Assembly: GCA_029721435.1 (NCBI GenBank)
Contig: CM056576.1
Location: forward strand, 109,782,666-109,846,665
Length of the DNA stretch: 64,000 bases
Source of the DNA: Gymnothorax reevesii
Lineage: Eukaryota > Chordata > Actinopteri > Anguilliformes > Muraenidae
Reading direction: 5' to 3'
Below the pieces are notes generated by a model, which was not told the DNA's origin, did not search any database, and worked only from the letters and a program-made list of their open reading frames with translations. Below, piece by piece: positions 32,359 through 42,380 of the stretch. Within the stretch, counting starts at the first letter, position 1, and each line of letters starts with the position of its first letter. Made by a program: the position numbers and the translations under genes.

Positions 32359-32513
32359 CATCAGGGGTGCTAATAATTGTGGCACACATGATTTGATGTA
32401 AAAGAATTATTTCTTAATGTGGGATTTTTTTTTTCCGCTGAATAAATGTACTTGAATTGAAGGTTGGATTTTCCTGTTTTTTTCATCGTGGTCCCATATT
32501 ATTATATCCAATA

Positions 32514-33422
32514 TTATACACACACATATATCAAATACACAAATCTACTTTGCAATACTTGTCATGGAACTCACATTTAATTAACATAAAAAAATAAAAT
32601 TTAATTTGTAGCCCCGTGGTCTTGAAGATGGCAAACAAATATCATGCATGCAAGGACATTATCCCTAATTGCCCTAGAGCAATTGTACTGGGCTACAAGA
32701 GCACCTGCACATGTGGAGCAAAGCACAAATTAATGTTAATTAATGCTTAGCACTTGTGATGTTGAAGCCATTAACCTTCAGAAAAATGCTGGTAAAAATC
32801 CAAACCCAAGTCATCCCCCAAACCGAATAAGACACCAATAAAATAGCAAACAATAAAAATGAGGTAGGTTGACAGATGTATGCCCTGGTGTTTAGGCAGG
32901 GATTTGTGGGGCTTTCTGTTGCACTCGGCTAGCTCACTGGTCAACAGTGACATTCTCTGTGTCAGTGAGCCAAGTCTCCTGACGGTTGGAGCCACAGTTC
33001 AAGCATTACAGCGGCGCCAATTGTTGAACATGTGGGTTCCCCGGTGTTACCTCAACTCGCTGTCTCTCTCAGCAGTCTCATGTTTCATTCCCTGGCAATC
33101 TGCCCTAATGATATCCCAGAGGCATGCTAGAGCCTCGGTTCTTTTTCCATATTTAATCACGTTATTTTAATCTGCGTGAGGAGAGCACACAGGACAATGC
33201 GGGCCCAGTCGACTGGCAGGACAGGAGCCAGGGAGATAGTACCAATGAATAGATTAATGTAACAATGAATACATTTGATTTTGTTCCATTACGGAAGATG
33301 GGGCTGGTTATAACACTTCATATGATTTTTAATTAGGCCTACTTCTGATATTTTGATATGTGACACATTTTTTCTACTTCTCATTGTTTTTAAAAGTCTG
33401 GGTCATCAAGTCAAAAATGTTT
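32514..33422. other. Unannotated stretch
   Basis: No recognised repeat. A 96-codon plus frame (32880-33170) shows no motif. Confidence 0.35.
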
Positions 33423-33634
33423 GTAACCCTTTTGCGCAGATATAGACGCCGGCGTCCGTTAGGCAATTCCGAAATGTAATTCCTAAATAACTCCGTAATT
33501 TAATTTCCAAATGTCTTGCTTCACGAATAATTTTACAGAATCTCTGGGACACAAATACTGAGTCATAAAGCCTTAATAGGATCATGCATAACAGGAAAAA
33601 TTGGCATTATTTGTATTCTGTGCAAAGGGGTTAA
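33423..33634. mobile_element. TTAA-type MITE (piggyBac- or Kolobok-like)
   Basis: Non-coding element of about 204 bp. The left end CCCTTTTGCGCAGA and the reverse complement of the right end CCCCTTTGCACAGA match at 12 of 14 positions. The right flank is TTAA (33631-33634) and the left flank GTAA (33423-33426), one change from TTAA. A TTAA duplication with CCC...GGG ends is characteristic of piggyBac-like and some Kolobok-like elements. No coding capacity. Confidence 0.65.
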
Positions 33635-34655
33635 ATGTAGGTTTTATGTGAGTGAAAGATTGCCTCGTGTGGTACCACAAAAAATTGAACTGGTTTTACA
33701 ATGGATATGCATGGTATATCAAACATCAAGTATTGTGCATACAAGTACTGTTTTAAACACAGAAAATAGAAAGTTCATGGTATTTCAATTCTTTGAAGAT
33801 TTTAAATTGCTCGAAAGACTTGAATATTGTAAAAGAAGAGCAGGTTCCAATGAATATTATAAAGAATCCGCTACAACGCAAAGAAGGCCTTGATCTTATA
33901 CTAATAATTGTCTGAAATATTATGATTTAACACACCTCTGTGACAAAGAGCCTATCCAATAATTCAGTGTTCATTTCAGTGTGAAATGAATATTGTTAAT
34001 AATGCAATGTGTTCCACTCGATCTACTTTTTTCTCAAAAGGTGCATGACATTGGATGTTTATTTTTTTTCTCTGATTTAAAATAATCACTGTACATCACC
34101 TATAAATTAGCACTGAGCATAATTTCAGATTCCCCAGGCCACTGAATGAGTTTCCATGACAATCCTTTCCCACCACGTAATACACAAGACATTTATACGA
34201 TAGTGGACTCAGCAGGAGCCAAAGCTGCTTGCTGCAGCTTCTCAGTGGGTGGCTGGCTATGCCCTCCCTGTTCTTGCAGTTAAAACTGCACAGTTTCAAT
34301 GTCCTACCACAACTTTTGCATATCAAATATAAAAAAATAGCATTATAGTCCCAACTAAACTTTACGGAATATGATTGAATTTCATCCTACCCATTACTTT
34401 TATCACAGTAAAAAATGCTGACTTGTCCCTGAAAACAATACCAATGAGGTTACCACTAGAAAAAAAGGCTGTTCCAAACATTTTGGCCATGTTATACAAT
34501 GGCATCTACTTAGTTTCCTAAAAATAAAAAAATATACTTATTTTCAAAACTCATCTTAGGAAAGGTCGCTTTAGAAGACAGCCACATTTGAAGATTTACT
34601 ATAACCAATGATGTTTTTGCCTCAGGGCAATTGTTTGTGCCCAAAATTATTTATG
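33635..34655. other. Unannotated stretch
   Basis: AT-rich, no recognised feature. An 81-codon plus frame (33648-33893) shows no motif. Confidence 0.35.
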
Positions 34656-35115
34656 GCGTGTCACAAATTTCAGAACAAGGGGCTAGGCGCAGATCTAAGA
34701 TTAAGCTGAAATGGCTTTTTATTAACAAAAGAAGCATAACTCAAAGGCACTTTGGAAGAGGTTTATCAGAAGATGGTCTTACGTCAGGCCGAGGCCAACA
34801 GAATCTCTGGAGGTCAGGTATGGTGTGGTCGATATGACTGGTTTGAGGTCACTGACCAGGATGGCAACCCAAATGAACCAGGGCACACTGGGCAGGTCCA
34901 CAGCTTCAAACTGGCATGAAGGAGAGACTGGTAGAAGCCACTCGTCAGGATTGGGAACATTGGGAAGACAATCCCTGATAAAACTAAAAAAAAGCAGGTG
35001 CTGCTTAACGCCGAAAACAGAAGAGAACAATCTAGCAATGACCAAGAACTTAAAAACACAAGTTGACAAAAGACAAGTGAGTCAGAGAGCAAGCGGAGGG
35101 GCAAAGCACAAGACA
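34656..35115 (-). mobile_element. LTR-like segment (solo LTR candidate)
   Basis: On the minus strand: T/C-rich transcribed-looking sequence (TTGTGCTTTGCCCCTCCG, CTTGTCTTTTGTC), then TTGTTAATAAAAAGCC, a typical LTR R-region poly(A) signal, at about 34715. Composition and signal order resemble fish gypsy LTRs, but there is no paired copy, no coding region and no duplication. The 100-codon open frames on both strands here are composition shadows. Confidence 0.35.
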
Positions 35116-36094
35116 ATAATTGAATAATGAGAACCAATTAATGAAAATGAAAGAAAAACGAACATTTAATGGCTGAATTGTGGGAAAACAATTAGAAAAA
35201 TACTTAGGATGTGACAATGATGCAAGCAATAAAGTTTCTAATTCCCATAGTGACTAAATATAACAAATGTAATGGGATTCATCTGATTTATTTATCAAAA
35301 ATTTGTATCTTACACCAGCTGATGAACATGGCACTAATCCAACAATGCATAGTTGTTCGATTGCAGTTTGTTCTGTAAAGATTTTTCTTATGGATCCTGA
35401 GTGTGTATTTTGACAGCGGCCACTTGAATTTCTTTCTTTTTTTCTTTTTTTTTGGATTTTTTAGTTGGTGCCAGTGGAGGAAAAAAAAGTTTTCAAGCCT
35501 TGTGGCAGTAGAGTGATGCCTTGGCCCTGTACTGTGCAGTCAATGCACGTCTGAATTCGATCTCTCTGACAGCAGTGGCACTAATTGTACTCATCATGAA
35601 TAACAAGTGACAGAAGCACTATTTGGGTGCTCATAATTAGACAAGCTCATCATGTGAATCCCCACAGTTGTAAATGTCACTCAATGACATTCCATAACTT
35701 TCCTCAAGCTCCTATTTCTCTTACACATCGCAGAAAATAATTCTTGATTGAATGACATTGCCGGTGAATGCCCCAGGTTTGACAGTGAGCCAGGCAATTA
35801 CTATTGAATGCAAATTATTTTCTGCCTGAATATCCTTACTTCCGTATCACCGTCCTGAATGATTATTGCATAAAAGTATGCTGAGAATGTTTTTTGAGAA
35901 AATTGAAAATGTATCAACATGAAACATTTTAGATTTTTTACCATTTTGTTATTTTATTCAGGCATAAGAGCTGTTTAAGCATGGTGGTTGAAAATGTGAT
36001 ACCTTTAGCACTAACAAAATGTGCCTGGTTTTTGGGAACAACTTCAATAAAGCCACACACAATTCCAACTTTTTATCTTTATAAAAACCTACAC
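35116..36094. other. Unannotated stretch
   Basis: Nothing recognised. Confidence 0.35.
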
Positions 36095-36400
36095 ATTATT
36101 AAAGGGATACTTCACTCATTTATCACATTCAAAAAGACTGTCATGGTTAGTGTATGTGCTTTTTGCTTCCTTTGTTACTCTCGTCCCTGACGACGTCATA
36201 TTCTTTCCCCATCGGATTTTTCACCCAGCTGGCTGATTATTCCTGGGCAGTGCTTCCCCGGAGTCTATATAAGCCGGAGGTCCACCACACCTCCTTTGCT
36301 GGAGTGTCTGCTTTTTAGTTATTCGCCTCAGCTGAAGATACAGTATTTGTAGTCAGGGTTAGTTTGACTCTTATATTCTCTATTATTTCTGGGAAGCTAT
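36095..36400 (+). mobile_element. Transposon-terminus-like and LTR-like sequence
   Basis: 36098-36118 reads ATTAAAGGGATACTTCACTC, matching a terminus very common in fish DNA elements (TTAAAGGGATAGTTCACC). From 36141 (TGTCATGGTTAG) the sequence looks like an LTR, with a strong promoter-like TCTATATAAGCCGGAGG at 36265-36281 and a C/T-rich leader. No coding sequence follows. Two different fragments are probably joined here. Confidence 0.35.
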
Positions 36401-36734
36401 GCTTCTTTAGGCATTTTCACCAACATTTCATCAGCATGCACCAACCTCATGTAGCTGAGATATACCATGAGTATGTTGTTAAACAACAATCATTCAACCT
36501 CTCTGTTCCACAGAACCTGCACTGCTATCAGTGTAGGTCATAGGCTATTGGCCTACAAATGAAAAAGGCAACTTAACCATGAAAGTGTTCAAGGGTACAT
36601 TTATATTTTGCTCCTTCTTTGAAGAGTTTGGCCTCCCTTGACTGCTTTCATCTAGCTTTTTTCAGCATCGTTGCTCTAGTAAATTTTACCTAATTGTTAG
36701 CAAATCTAACAGGAGTGCACAGAATTTGTTTACC

Positions 36735-37335
36735 TGAGCACAACGGTCAGCTCAGAAGGTGGAGGTGACAAGGATATCATCAACCGCCTGACCAAAGCAA
36801 GAGTCACCTTCATAAAGCTCAGGAGTGTATGGCAATGCAATGACCTGCACCAGAAGACCAAGACAAGGCTTTTCAAGCCTCTCATCTGCCCCATTCACCT
36901 TTATGGATGTGAAACATGGTGACTGAACAAAACCGACGAGAAGAGGCTGAACACTTTTCAGACCAAGTGCCTAAGCCGAATACGATGAGCTGGCAAGACC
37001 ACATCCCAAACAGCGACCTCCTCGAAAGAAGTAACTGTGACACCATCACCACGCAAATCTGCCGAAGAAGATGGTCGTTTATCAGCTACATTAACGGGAA
37101 AGACCGTACCCACCACTGCAACATCGCCCACGAGTGGAGACCTGAAGGAAAGCGGAAGACAGGCTATCCCAAGACAACATGGAGGAGATTGGTGGAGAAG
37201 GAGAGGACGAAACAAGATTGGGCGAGCTGGAGCTAAGTCCGCACTGCAGCTGCTCAGCGAGACAGATGCAGCGCTGAATGTGGAGGCCCTAGGTGCCGCC
37301 GCGCACACAGAGAGAAGAGACACGGAAGCCGTGTT
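36735..37335 (+). mobile_element. LINE 3' fragment (RTE-X-like) with C-terminal coding relic
   Basis: The first part, read across frames, gives TVSSEGGGDKDIINRLTKAR, TKTRLFKPLICPIHLYGCET and W-x-L-N-K-T-DEKRLNTFQTKCLSRI. This is the post-RT segment of RTE/RTE-X-type LINEs (pattern Y-L-G-S-x-V-S-x-x-G-G-x-x-x-D-I-x-x-R-I-x-K-A-R). 36916-37236 continues WRPEGKRKTGYPKTTWRRLV, the conserved R-R-x-G-R-P-x-x-T-W-R-R tail. It is cut on the right by Tc1-like sequence at about 37336-37340. 5'-truncated, with stops in the first part. The exact clade is uncertain. Confidence 0.72.
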
Positions 37336-37470
37336 GTACGGGCTACAGAGGAGAGGGACCATCCAGCTTGTTATCAGCGCTCACTTAAAAAGCTTGCGCA
37401 TCTGATGGTATGGGTTTGCATTAGTGCTGATGGCATGGGCAGCTTAAACATCTGGAAAGGCACCATCAAT

Positions 37471-38089
37471 GGATCTTCCAAAAGGATAATGATCCTAAAC
37501 CAGACGTGAGCAGCGAGGGCCGTATCTGTCCCTGGTTTTCACACCAATGTCTGGTCTTTAATTAGTTGATTGTCTCAATTAGCCAAACCATTTATGAAAT
37601 CTGACGTTTCATGCGCATTTCTTTAAATTATCATGAAACTACAAAGACTAGTCTTGTATCCCTTCATAAAACATTTTCCTTTGATCGAATCATTGCGAAA
37701 ATCTATATTCGTGCATGCAATCAATTAACTCAATTATTCAGGGTAATTGATTGGAATAAAAACCTGCATACACACCGGCCCTCCAGGACCGTGATTGCCC
37801 ACCCCTGTCCTAAACACATGGCCAAATCTGTCAAGAAATGGTTAGTGGACAACAAAATAAACGTTTTGGAGTGGCCAAGCCAGAGCATCAACCTCAATCC
37901 TATCAAGAATCTGTAGAGGGAAGGCCAAGGTCATGGCAAAAAAAACCCTTAAACTTTAAGGACCTGGAGAAGTTGGCCGAAGAGGAGTGGGCCAAAATCC
38001 CAGTGAAACCATTTAGAAACCTTGTGATCAACCACAGGAAGCATTTGGAGGCTGTAACCGTGAATAAAGGCTTTGCCATCAATTACTAA
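37471..38089 (+). pseudogene. Tc1-like transposase C-terminal relic split by a MITE
   Basis: Before the MITE: FQKDNDPK (second catalytic Asp present; pattern F-Q-x-D-N-D-P-K-H). After it: [20 protein letters not shown], then [13 protein letters not shown]. The third catalytic position is Lys where functional copies have Glu (P-I-E-N-L). A stop codon follows directly. The C-terminal part (LNFKDLEKLAEEEWAKIPVK, ending NKGFAINY) continues in the next frame, to 38089. So it is inactive by point mutation, stop, frameshift, truncation and insertion. Confidence 0.88.
37493..37815. mobile_element. hAT-type MITE with perfect 8-bp duplication, inner layer
   Basis: Non-coding element 37501-37807 (307 bp) flanked by TCCTAAAC on both sides (37493-37500 and 37808-37815). 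The right end, as reverse complement, is CAGGGGTGGGCAATCACGGT followed by CCTGGAGGGCCGGTG, a very common vertebrate hAT terminus. The left end is CAGACGTGAGCAGCGAGGGC. It inserted into the second catalytic motif of the middle-layer Tc1 gene. The 8-bp duplication and CAG ends support hAT. Confidence 0.93.
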
Positions 38090-38680
38090 GAAAAGAGTAT
38101 GAATAATTCAGGACATGGCATTTTTTGTAAATCTGTCAAAAAAAATACCAAAAAGTATTGTATTTCTCAAAAAATATTTTACTGTAATTCGTACAGCCTT
38201 ATGTCAACTTACTGTGACATTTGTGCAAGAATAAATTGGATTGGTCAAAAAATATCTCAGAAAAAAACAAAAATTGGTAGTGGTATGAATAATTTTGGGC
38301 ATGACTGTATATAGAGGTCTTATGACAGCATCTCTTTCAGGGAATGCCTTGCATATTTCAGTAAGATGATGCTAACTCACATGCTGCATCCATCTCAACA
38401 GCATGGCTTTACAGTTGAAGGGTGCAGGTGCTGACCTGGTCTGCCTGCAGTCCAGACCATTCACTAATAGAAAACATTAGTTGCATCATAAAACGAAAAA
38501 TCGGGTGAAGAAAACCCAGGACCCAGCAGCTAGAATCCTACATCAGACAAGAGTGGGACAACATCCCTCTTCCAAAACTCAAGCAGTTGGTCTCCTCACT
38601 TCCCAGACGTCAGACTGTGGTTAAAAGAGGGAATGCTGCACAATGGTAAACATGGCCCTGTCCCAACTTTTTAGATTTTA

Positions 38681-39069
38681 TCAGGCAAGATCTTAAAATT
38701 AAAAGGACTGGTGTTTATCATGTTCCAAATGGATTTCACTTTGACAAGCGGCAATAATCCCTGACTTCGCTGTCGTGAGTATCTGTGTGTGTGTGAGAGA
38801 GTGTGTTAAGTAGCTTATATTGTCATGTTTGCCCTCTTTTTGACTTGTTCATTGGGCTGAGAATGATGCTTGATTCTTTCAGACTGTCAGGCAGGTTGAA
38901 GGAGTTAGGCTAATTAATTGGGATCTCCCCCAAACTTATCTTAGCATTATCAGCTCAGTTTAGGTTTCAATCCATGTTTTCATTGTGGTGATCAGGGTAG
39001 GGGGACATTAGAACAAGGGGTTTGCTCTCCTCTTCTGTAAGGTACAGTTCAGGAACCACTCACAAGAGA
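38681..39069. other. Unannotated spacer
   Basis: Contains a short (TG)/(AG) mixed run near 38785-38805. Nothing else recognised. Confidence 0.35.
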
Positions 39070-40055
39070 TAGGAATCTAAAAAACGTATGCCTTTAATGG
39101 GGTCCGAGTCAAAGCCAAAATACACAGGAATTGCCAAGCCACAATACGAAATCCAAAAACAGTATCGACCAGACATGCAGGGGTCATGGTTAAGGTTTCC
39201 CTCATGTGATTCTCCTGATGTAATTAGCCTCATTCCCTACACCTGATCCCGGTACAGCATGTGACCTTTTTGTCCTGTTTTTGCCTCTCTTGATTTTGAC
39301 CCACTTTTGTATGACCACGAGTTCTGTGTTTGGATGCCCTGTGTATGACCATTGGCTTTGCTCATCGACTACGCCTTTTTGCCTATCGTTTTTGTACCTC
39401 TGCTCATCTGTCTTACTGGTTCTGAAAATTGGCGAAAGACAAAATACGAACGGGAATCACACAAACAACCTATGACATTTAAACAGCTCCGGTCCAGGAG
39501 TTCTACGTGCACAGATAAGGAGCAGGAGAGCAAATAAGCACGTGCGAGAGATTCTCGCTGAACACAAAGGAAAGAACAGGGATAGCTCAGTAAGAGGCAA
39601 AGATTAGAACAGGGCGATTGCTGAGAGGGAATTAGTCTAAATTATTAGCGGTGCAACTTTACATTTTAAACTAGAGTGCTCGTTAGTAAGTTAGTAATCT
39701 TATATACATGGATTAGTTGGGTTAGTGGACTATGATACAAAGTACAAATGTAGTCTTAGCTAGTAATCAGAACTGAAGGGCGAAGGAAGAAAAGAAGATT
39801 CGAAGGAATATTTTAAACACCAGAACTCATTTAAATCACCCAAAGTCAGTGAGCACGCAGACAGGGAAAACGGACTGAACCAACTAGATCACAAGACAGG
39901 GGAGACAAGTGCAATGGAGCTGAACATGGAATGAACCAAAAAACCTGAATGTTACAAAAACCAAAAAGAAAAAATAAAAGACAATAATCATAAACACAAA
40001 ACCAGCACATAAACATGAACCAGCACAAAACCAGCTCAAAAATCAAAACCATGAC
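39070..40055. mobile_element. LTR-retroelement-like debris
   Basis: 39186-39430 (GTCATGGTTAAGGTTTCCCT, then GACCCACTTTTGTATGACC, then TTTTTGTACCTCTGCTCATC) resembles a plus-oriented LTR. 39850-40050 is A/C-rich and ends AAAACCATGACA, the mirror of such a start, so it looks minus-oriented. No open frame or matching pair connects them. Grouped as possible LTR remains, from composition and the TGTCATGG...CCATGACA end words only. Confidence 0.3.
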
Positions 40056-40236
40056 ATCTTCAGTAGTTCATAGTCTAATGTAATGTTTCTAGCCCATGCC
40101 TACTATTTTAACGTAATAGAGAAGTAGCCACATGAAGTGAAATTACTTCCAGGACTGAAAATCACTCAATAAGATATCTTGCCAAAGAATGGGTTGCTAG
40201 CTAGCCTTACACGCCATATTGGAGCACTTTTGCGCC

Positions 40237-41934
40237 ACAGGTAGCAGTGGCGGTTTTTCACGGAGGCCAAGTGAAGCCTGGCTTCCCCAAAAATTATTGC
40301 AAATTAGAAAAAATATAAATAAGCTTCACCACAATGTATTTTATATTGTTGTCATTTACTTGTCAAAACACTACATCTGCGCACTTCTGCTTTGGCTGAG
40401 CGTGAGGAGCAAAACAGCGCCCCTCCTGTCAAGCTCTCATTGTGTCTTACACTTTGTGTCTCATGCCCTCCGCCCTGTCTGTCAGTTCGGAGGCCAGCTT
40501 CACTTGGCCTCCCTTAGGAAAAAAAACAGCCCGTATTAGCCAATCAGATTGAAGCAAGGCTCATCGCTTAATGGTCGATGCATCATTAAAAAAAAATGAG
40601 GGAGGTCAGATCACATCTGGCTTCCAACCAATCACAAACTGTTACGGAAAATACACGCACTGATTCAACTGTCCCGCCAGGCACCAGCCAGCCCACACAG
40701 AAAGTATAGCCAGTAAGTCAGAGAATGGATGGTGACAGGGACCTTGAGTTGTAAAAAATGACTTCACAAAACTTCCTTTGAGGTTCAACTAAAAGTCAAG
40801 CGGGAAGGTTGGCCGACTCTAAAGCTCAATTTAACTAAGGGGAGAGCTGATGGAAAAGTTCGCTCTTTTTGTGAAGCTAACTATGCTAGAAACGAGTGGC
40901 TAACAGGAAGTGCCAAGCTTAACCGGCTTTTCTGCTGGCCATGTCTCCTATGGCCCGCCGTGGCCTTTTTGATGACCGGGTGATGCATAAAATGTGGTGT
41001 TTTATTCTTTATCATTCTTTTTGTGTCTAGTGGATTTCAGAGCTTGATGGCTTAGCTGTACTGTTTTTTTATACTCTCAATCCTTACCGAGACTGCATTT
41101 AGGTCCGCTGACATCAGCTGCACTATCGGCTGACAGCTGTAAGGTTTACTGTTGATAGCACTGCAGCACGGTTGATATCAATTTTTATATAAACCTTTGT
41201 AACTATGCATTTTATATTTAATTTATTTAATTCAGACGTTGCGCACGGGTTGTGCATGCATGTTGAGTGAGTTTTTGGATGTATGAATATTGGGCATCCT
41301 TGTGATTTGTTAATTTCAGTTGCGAGGCTGCCACATATGACATTGTTACTCCTAATGTTGGTGAAAGGGGTTTGCCTGTGTTTCTGTACAATAGTCCACG
41401 GCTGTTTTGCAAATGCATTTTTTTGCCAGTTAATTAAATATAAGTCAGAGATGAGCATTGTCCACAAAATGGAACTTCATTAATACTGTCTGTGAAAGCA
41501 ATGGCTAAAATGTTTTTGTTATATCTAGATCTTGTCATAATTGCCGTCTGATCGCTATGTGTTTAGCTTTCTGCTATAATAAAGCTACGAGACGTTTGCC
41601 AGCTTTGCATGGGCTTTCTCTAACTTATCACATACTACTGTGTGCCAGAGTTATGAGCACGCGCACAACCCGAGGCGCGCATCCACAGCTCTCCCTCACG
41701 CTTTCACTGTTTCTCACACACGCTGTCCTCTTTTTTTTAACCTCTTTTTTCACTAAAATGAATGAGAAGTCAGTAGAATAACGGTACTGTAACAGTAGGC
41801 TAATTTGTTTATGTGACAGTTGTAGGGTCCTGTCAGAAGAAGTGTCACCTAATAACACGTAAACACCAAATTAAATTCGTTGTTCATTCTGGCTTCCTCA
41901 GTAATTTTTGTCACGGGCCGCCACTGACAGGTAG
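40237..41934 (+). mobile_element. hAT transposon derivative with intact ends
   Basis: Element 40245-41926 (1682 bp), flanked by the identical 8-bp duplication ACAGGTAG (40237-40244 and 41927-41934). The left end is CAGTGGCGGTTTTTCACGGA and the reverse complement of the right end is CAGTGGCGGCCCGTGACAAA, 9 identical terminal bases and partial match after. The length is far below a full hAT gene, and only a zinc-finger exon is recognisable, so it is a deletion derivative moved by a related transposase. The perfect duplication suggests recent insertion. The interior also has host-like CCAATCA words, not further interpretable. Confidence 0.94.
40762..40983 (+). pseudogene. hAT transposase TTF-type zinc-finger exon remnant
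   Basis: A stop-free frame of 73 codons, between TGA at 40759 and TGA at 40981. It encodes RSFCEANYARNEWLTGSAKL followed by NRLFCWPCLL. This is the conserved start of hAT proteins of the ZMYM1/DUF4371-like group (pattern F-x-x-x-W-F/Y-x-x-Y-x-W-L-x-Y/G-S-x-x-x-x-x-A-F/L-C-x-x-C), where the Cys residues form the TTF-type finger that binds DNA. The N-terminal, catalytic and dimerisation parts are missing. The frame being still open over its motif is notable but short. Confidence 0.75.
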
Positions 41935-42380
41935 TAGACAGATGATCACAGTTCAACGTAATTATTGTAGGACAAAAAAGAATTCCTAATACAACCTCCA
42001 CCAATTTCAAATGAAATCAGTACTTTTTCAGCTTACCTTGATTTTTGGGTATCCAGAGAAAGATCTGGGTGCGTAAAAAATGTAAAGCGTACATCCAGTC
42101 AAGAAAATTTTATGTTTAACTTCTAGTGCTGCTAAACGTGGTAATGGCATATAATGGCAGAAACCATATTACTGATGACACACTGGGTTGCGAGGGCACG
42201 TGCAGCATATATATTCGCAATATTAATATTAATATTAATATTAAATATAATATATTATAATATATTGGCGCCCCTTTTTAAAACCGATCCGGAAAATCCG
42301 CCGATAAAGGTGGAAGTTGGATACACAATTCTTTCCACGTGAAATTTTAAAATGTTAGGCTACTCACTTGCTCTATTTGA
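41935..42380. other. Spacer with TTAATA/TATAAT-rich simple sequence
   Basis: 42218-42268 is a run of ATTAATATTAAT and ATATAATATAT words. Nothing else recognised. Confidence 0.6.

Larger units (their letters stand above)
30998..32513 (+). mobile_element. Tc1-like element with IR/DR-type ends (TTGGCACCCC family)
   Basis: Full-size Tc1 copy of about 1.5 kb. The left end has two direct repeats of the putative transposase site, ATTATTGGCACCCCTGG at about 31005 and AGTATTGGCACCCCTAA at 31191. The right side has the inverted site CAGGGGTGCTAATA at 32362 and ends in a CCCATATTATTATATCC stretch. Direct repeats inside inverted repeats are the IR/DR layout known from Sleeping-Beauty-group elements. A TATAAA-like stretch (GGTATAAATATGACG, 31325) precedes the gene. 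The outer boundary bases are approximate; no clean TA pair fixed. Confidence 0.85.
37471..38307 (+). mobile_element. Tc1-like element (ATTCATACC family), 5'-truncated, middle layer
   Basis: Starts within the catalytic domain at TCTTCCAAAAGGATAATGAT and runs to a clean 3' end, ATGAATAATTTTGGGCATGACTG (38284-38307), followed by TA. The reverse complement, CAGTCATGCCCAAAATTATT, is a known fish Tc1 terminus. The 5' half and 5' terminal repeat are missing. The hAT MITE at 37501-37807 splits it. Without the MITE, the coding sequence joins across one copy of the 8-bp duplication. Confidence 0.85.
37340..38680 (+). mobile_element. Tc1-like relic (CAACCCC family), outer layer of a nest
   Basis: Two blocks of the same family and orientation. 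37340-37470 (AGAGGAGAGGGACCATCCAG, then CTGATGGTATGGG, then GGAAAGGCACCATCAATG) and 38310-38680 (CTCTTTCAGGGAATGCCTTG, then CCATCTCAACAGCATGGCTT, then TAAACATGGCCCTGTCCCAA) are consecutive parts of one transposase gene. The gap is filled by a different Tc1 family carrying a hAT MITE. A few tens of bases of the host copy were lost at the left junction. Both ends of this outer copy are missing too. Coding capacity destroyed. Confidence 0.82.

Noticed and set aside
34779..35137. Overlapping open frames of about 100 codons on both strands
   Set aside because: They lie in LTR-like low-complexity sequence with no protein motif.
36958..37405. Minus-strand frame of 134 codons and plus frame of 122 codons
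   Set aside because: Shadows of the LINE C-terminal coding region in other frames.
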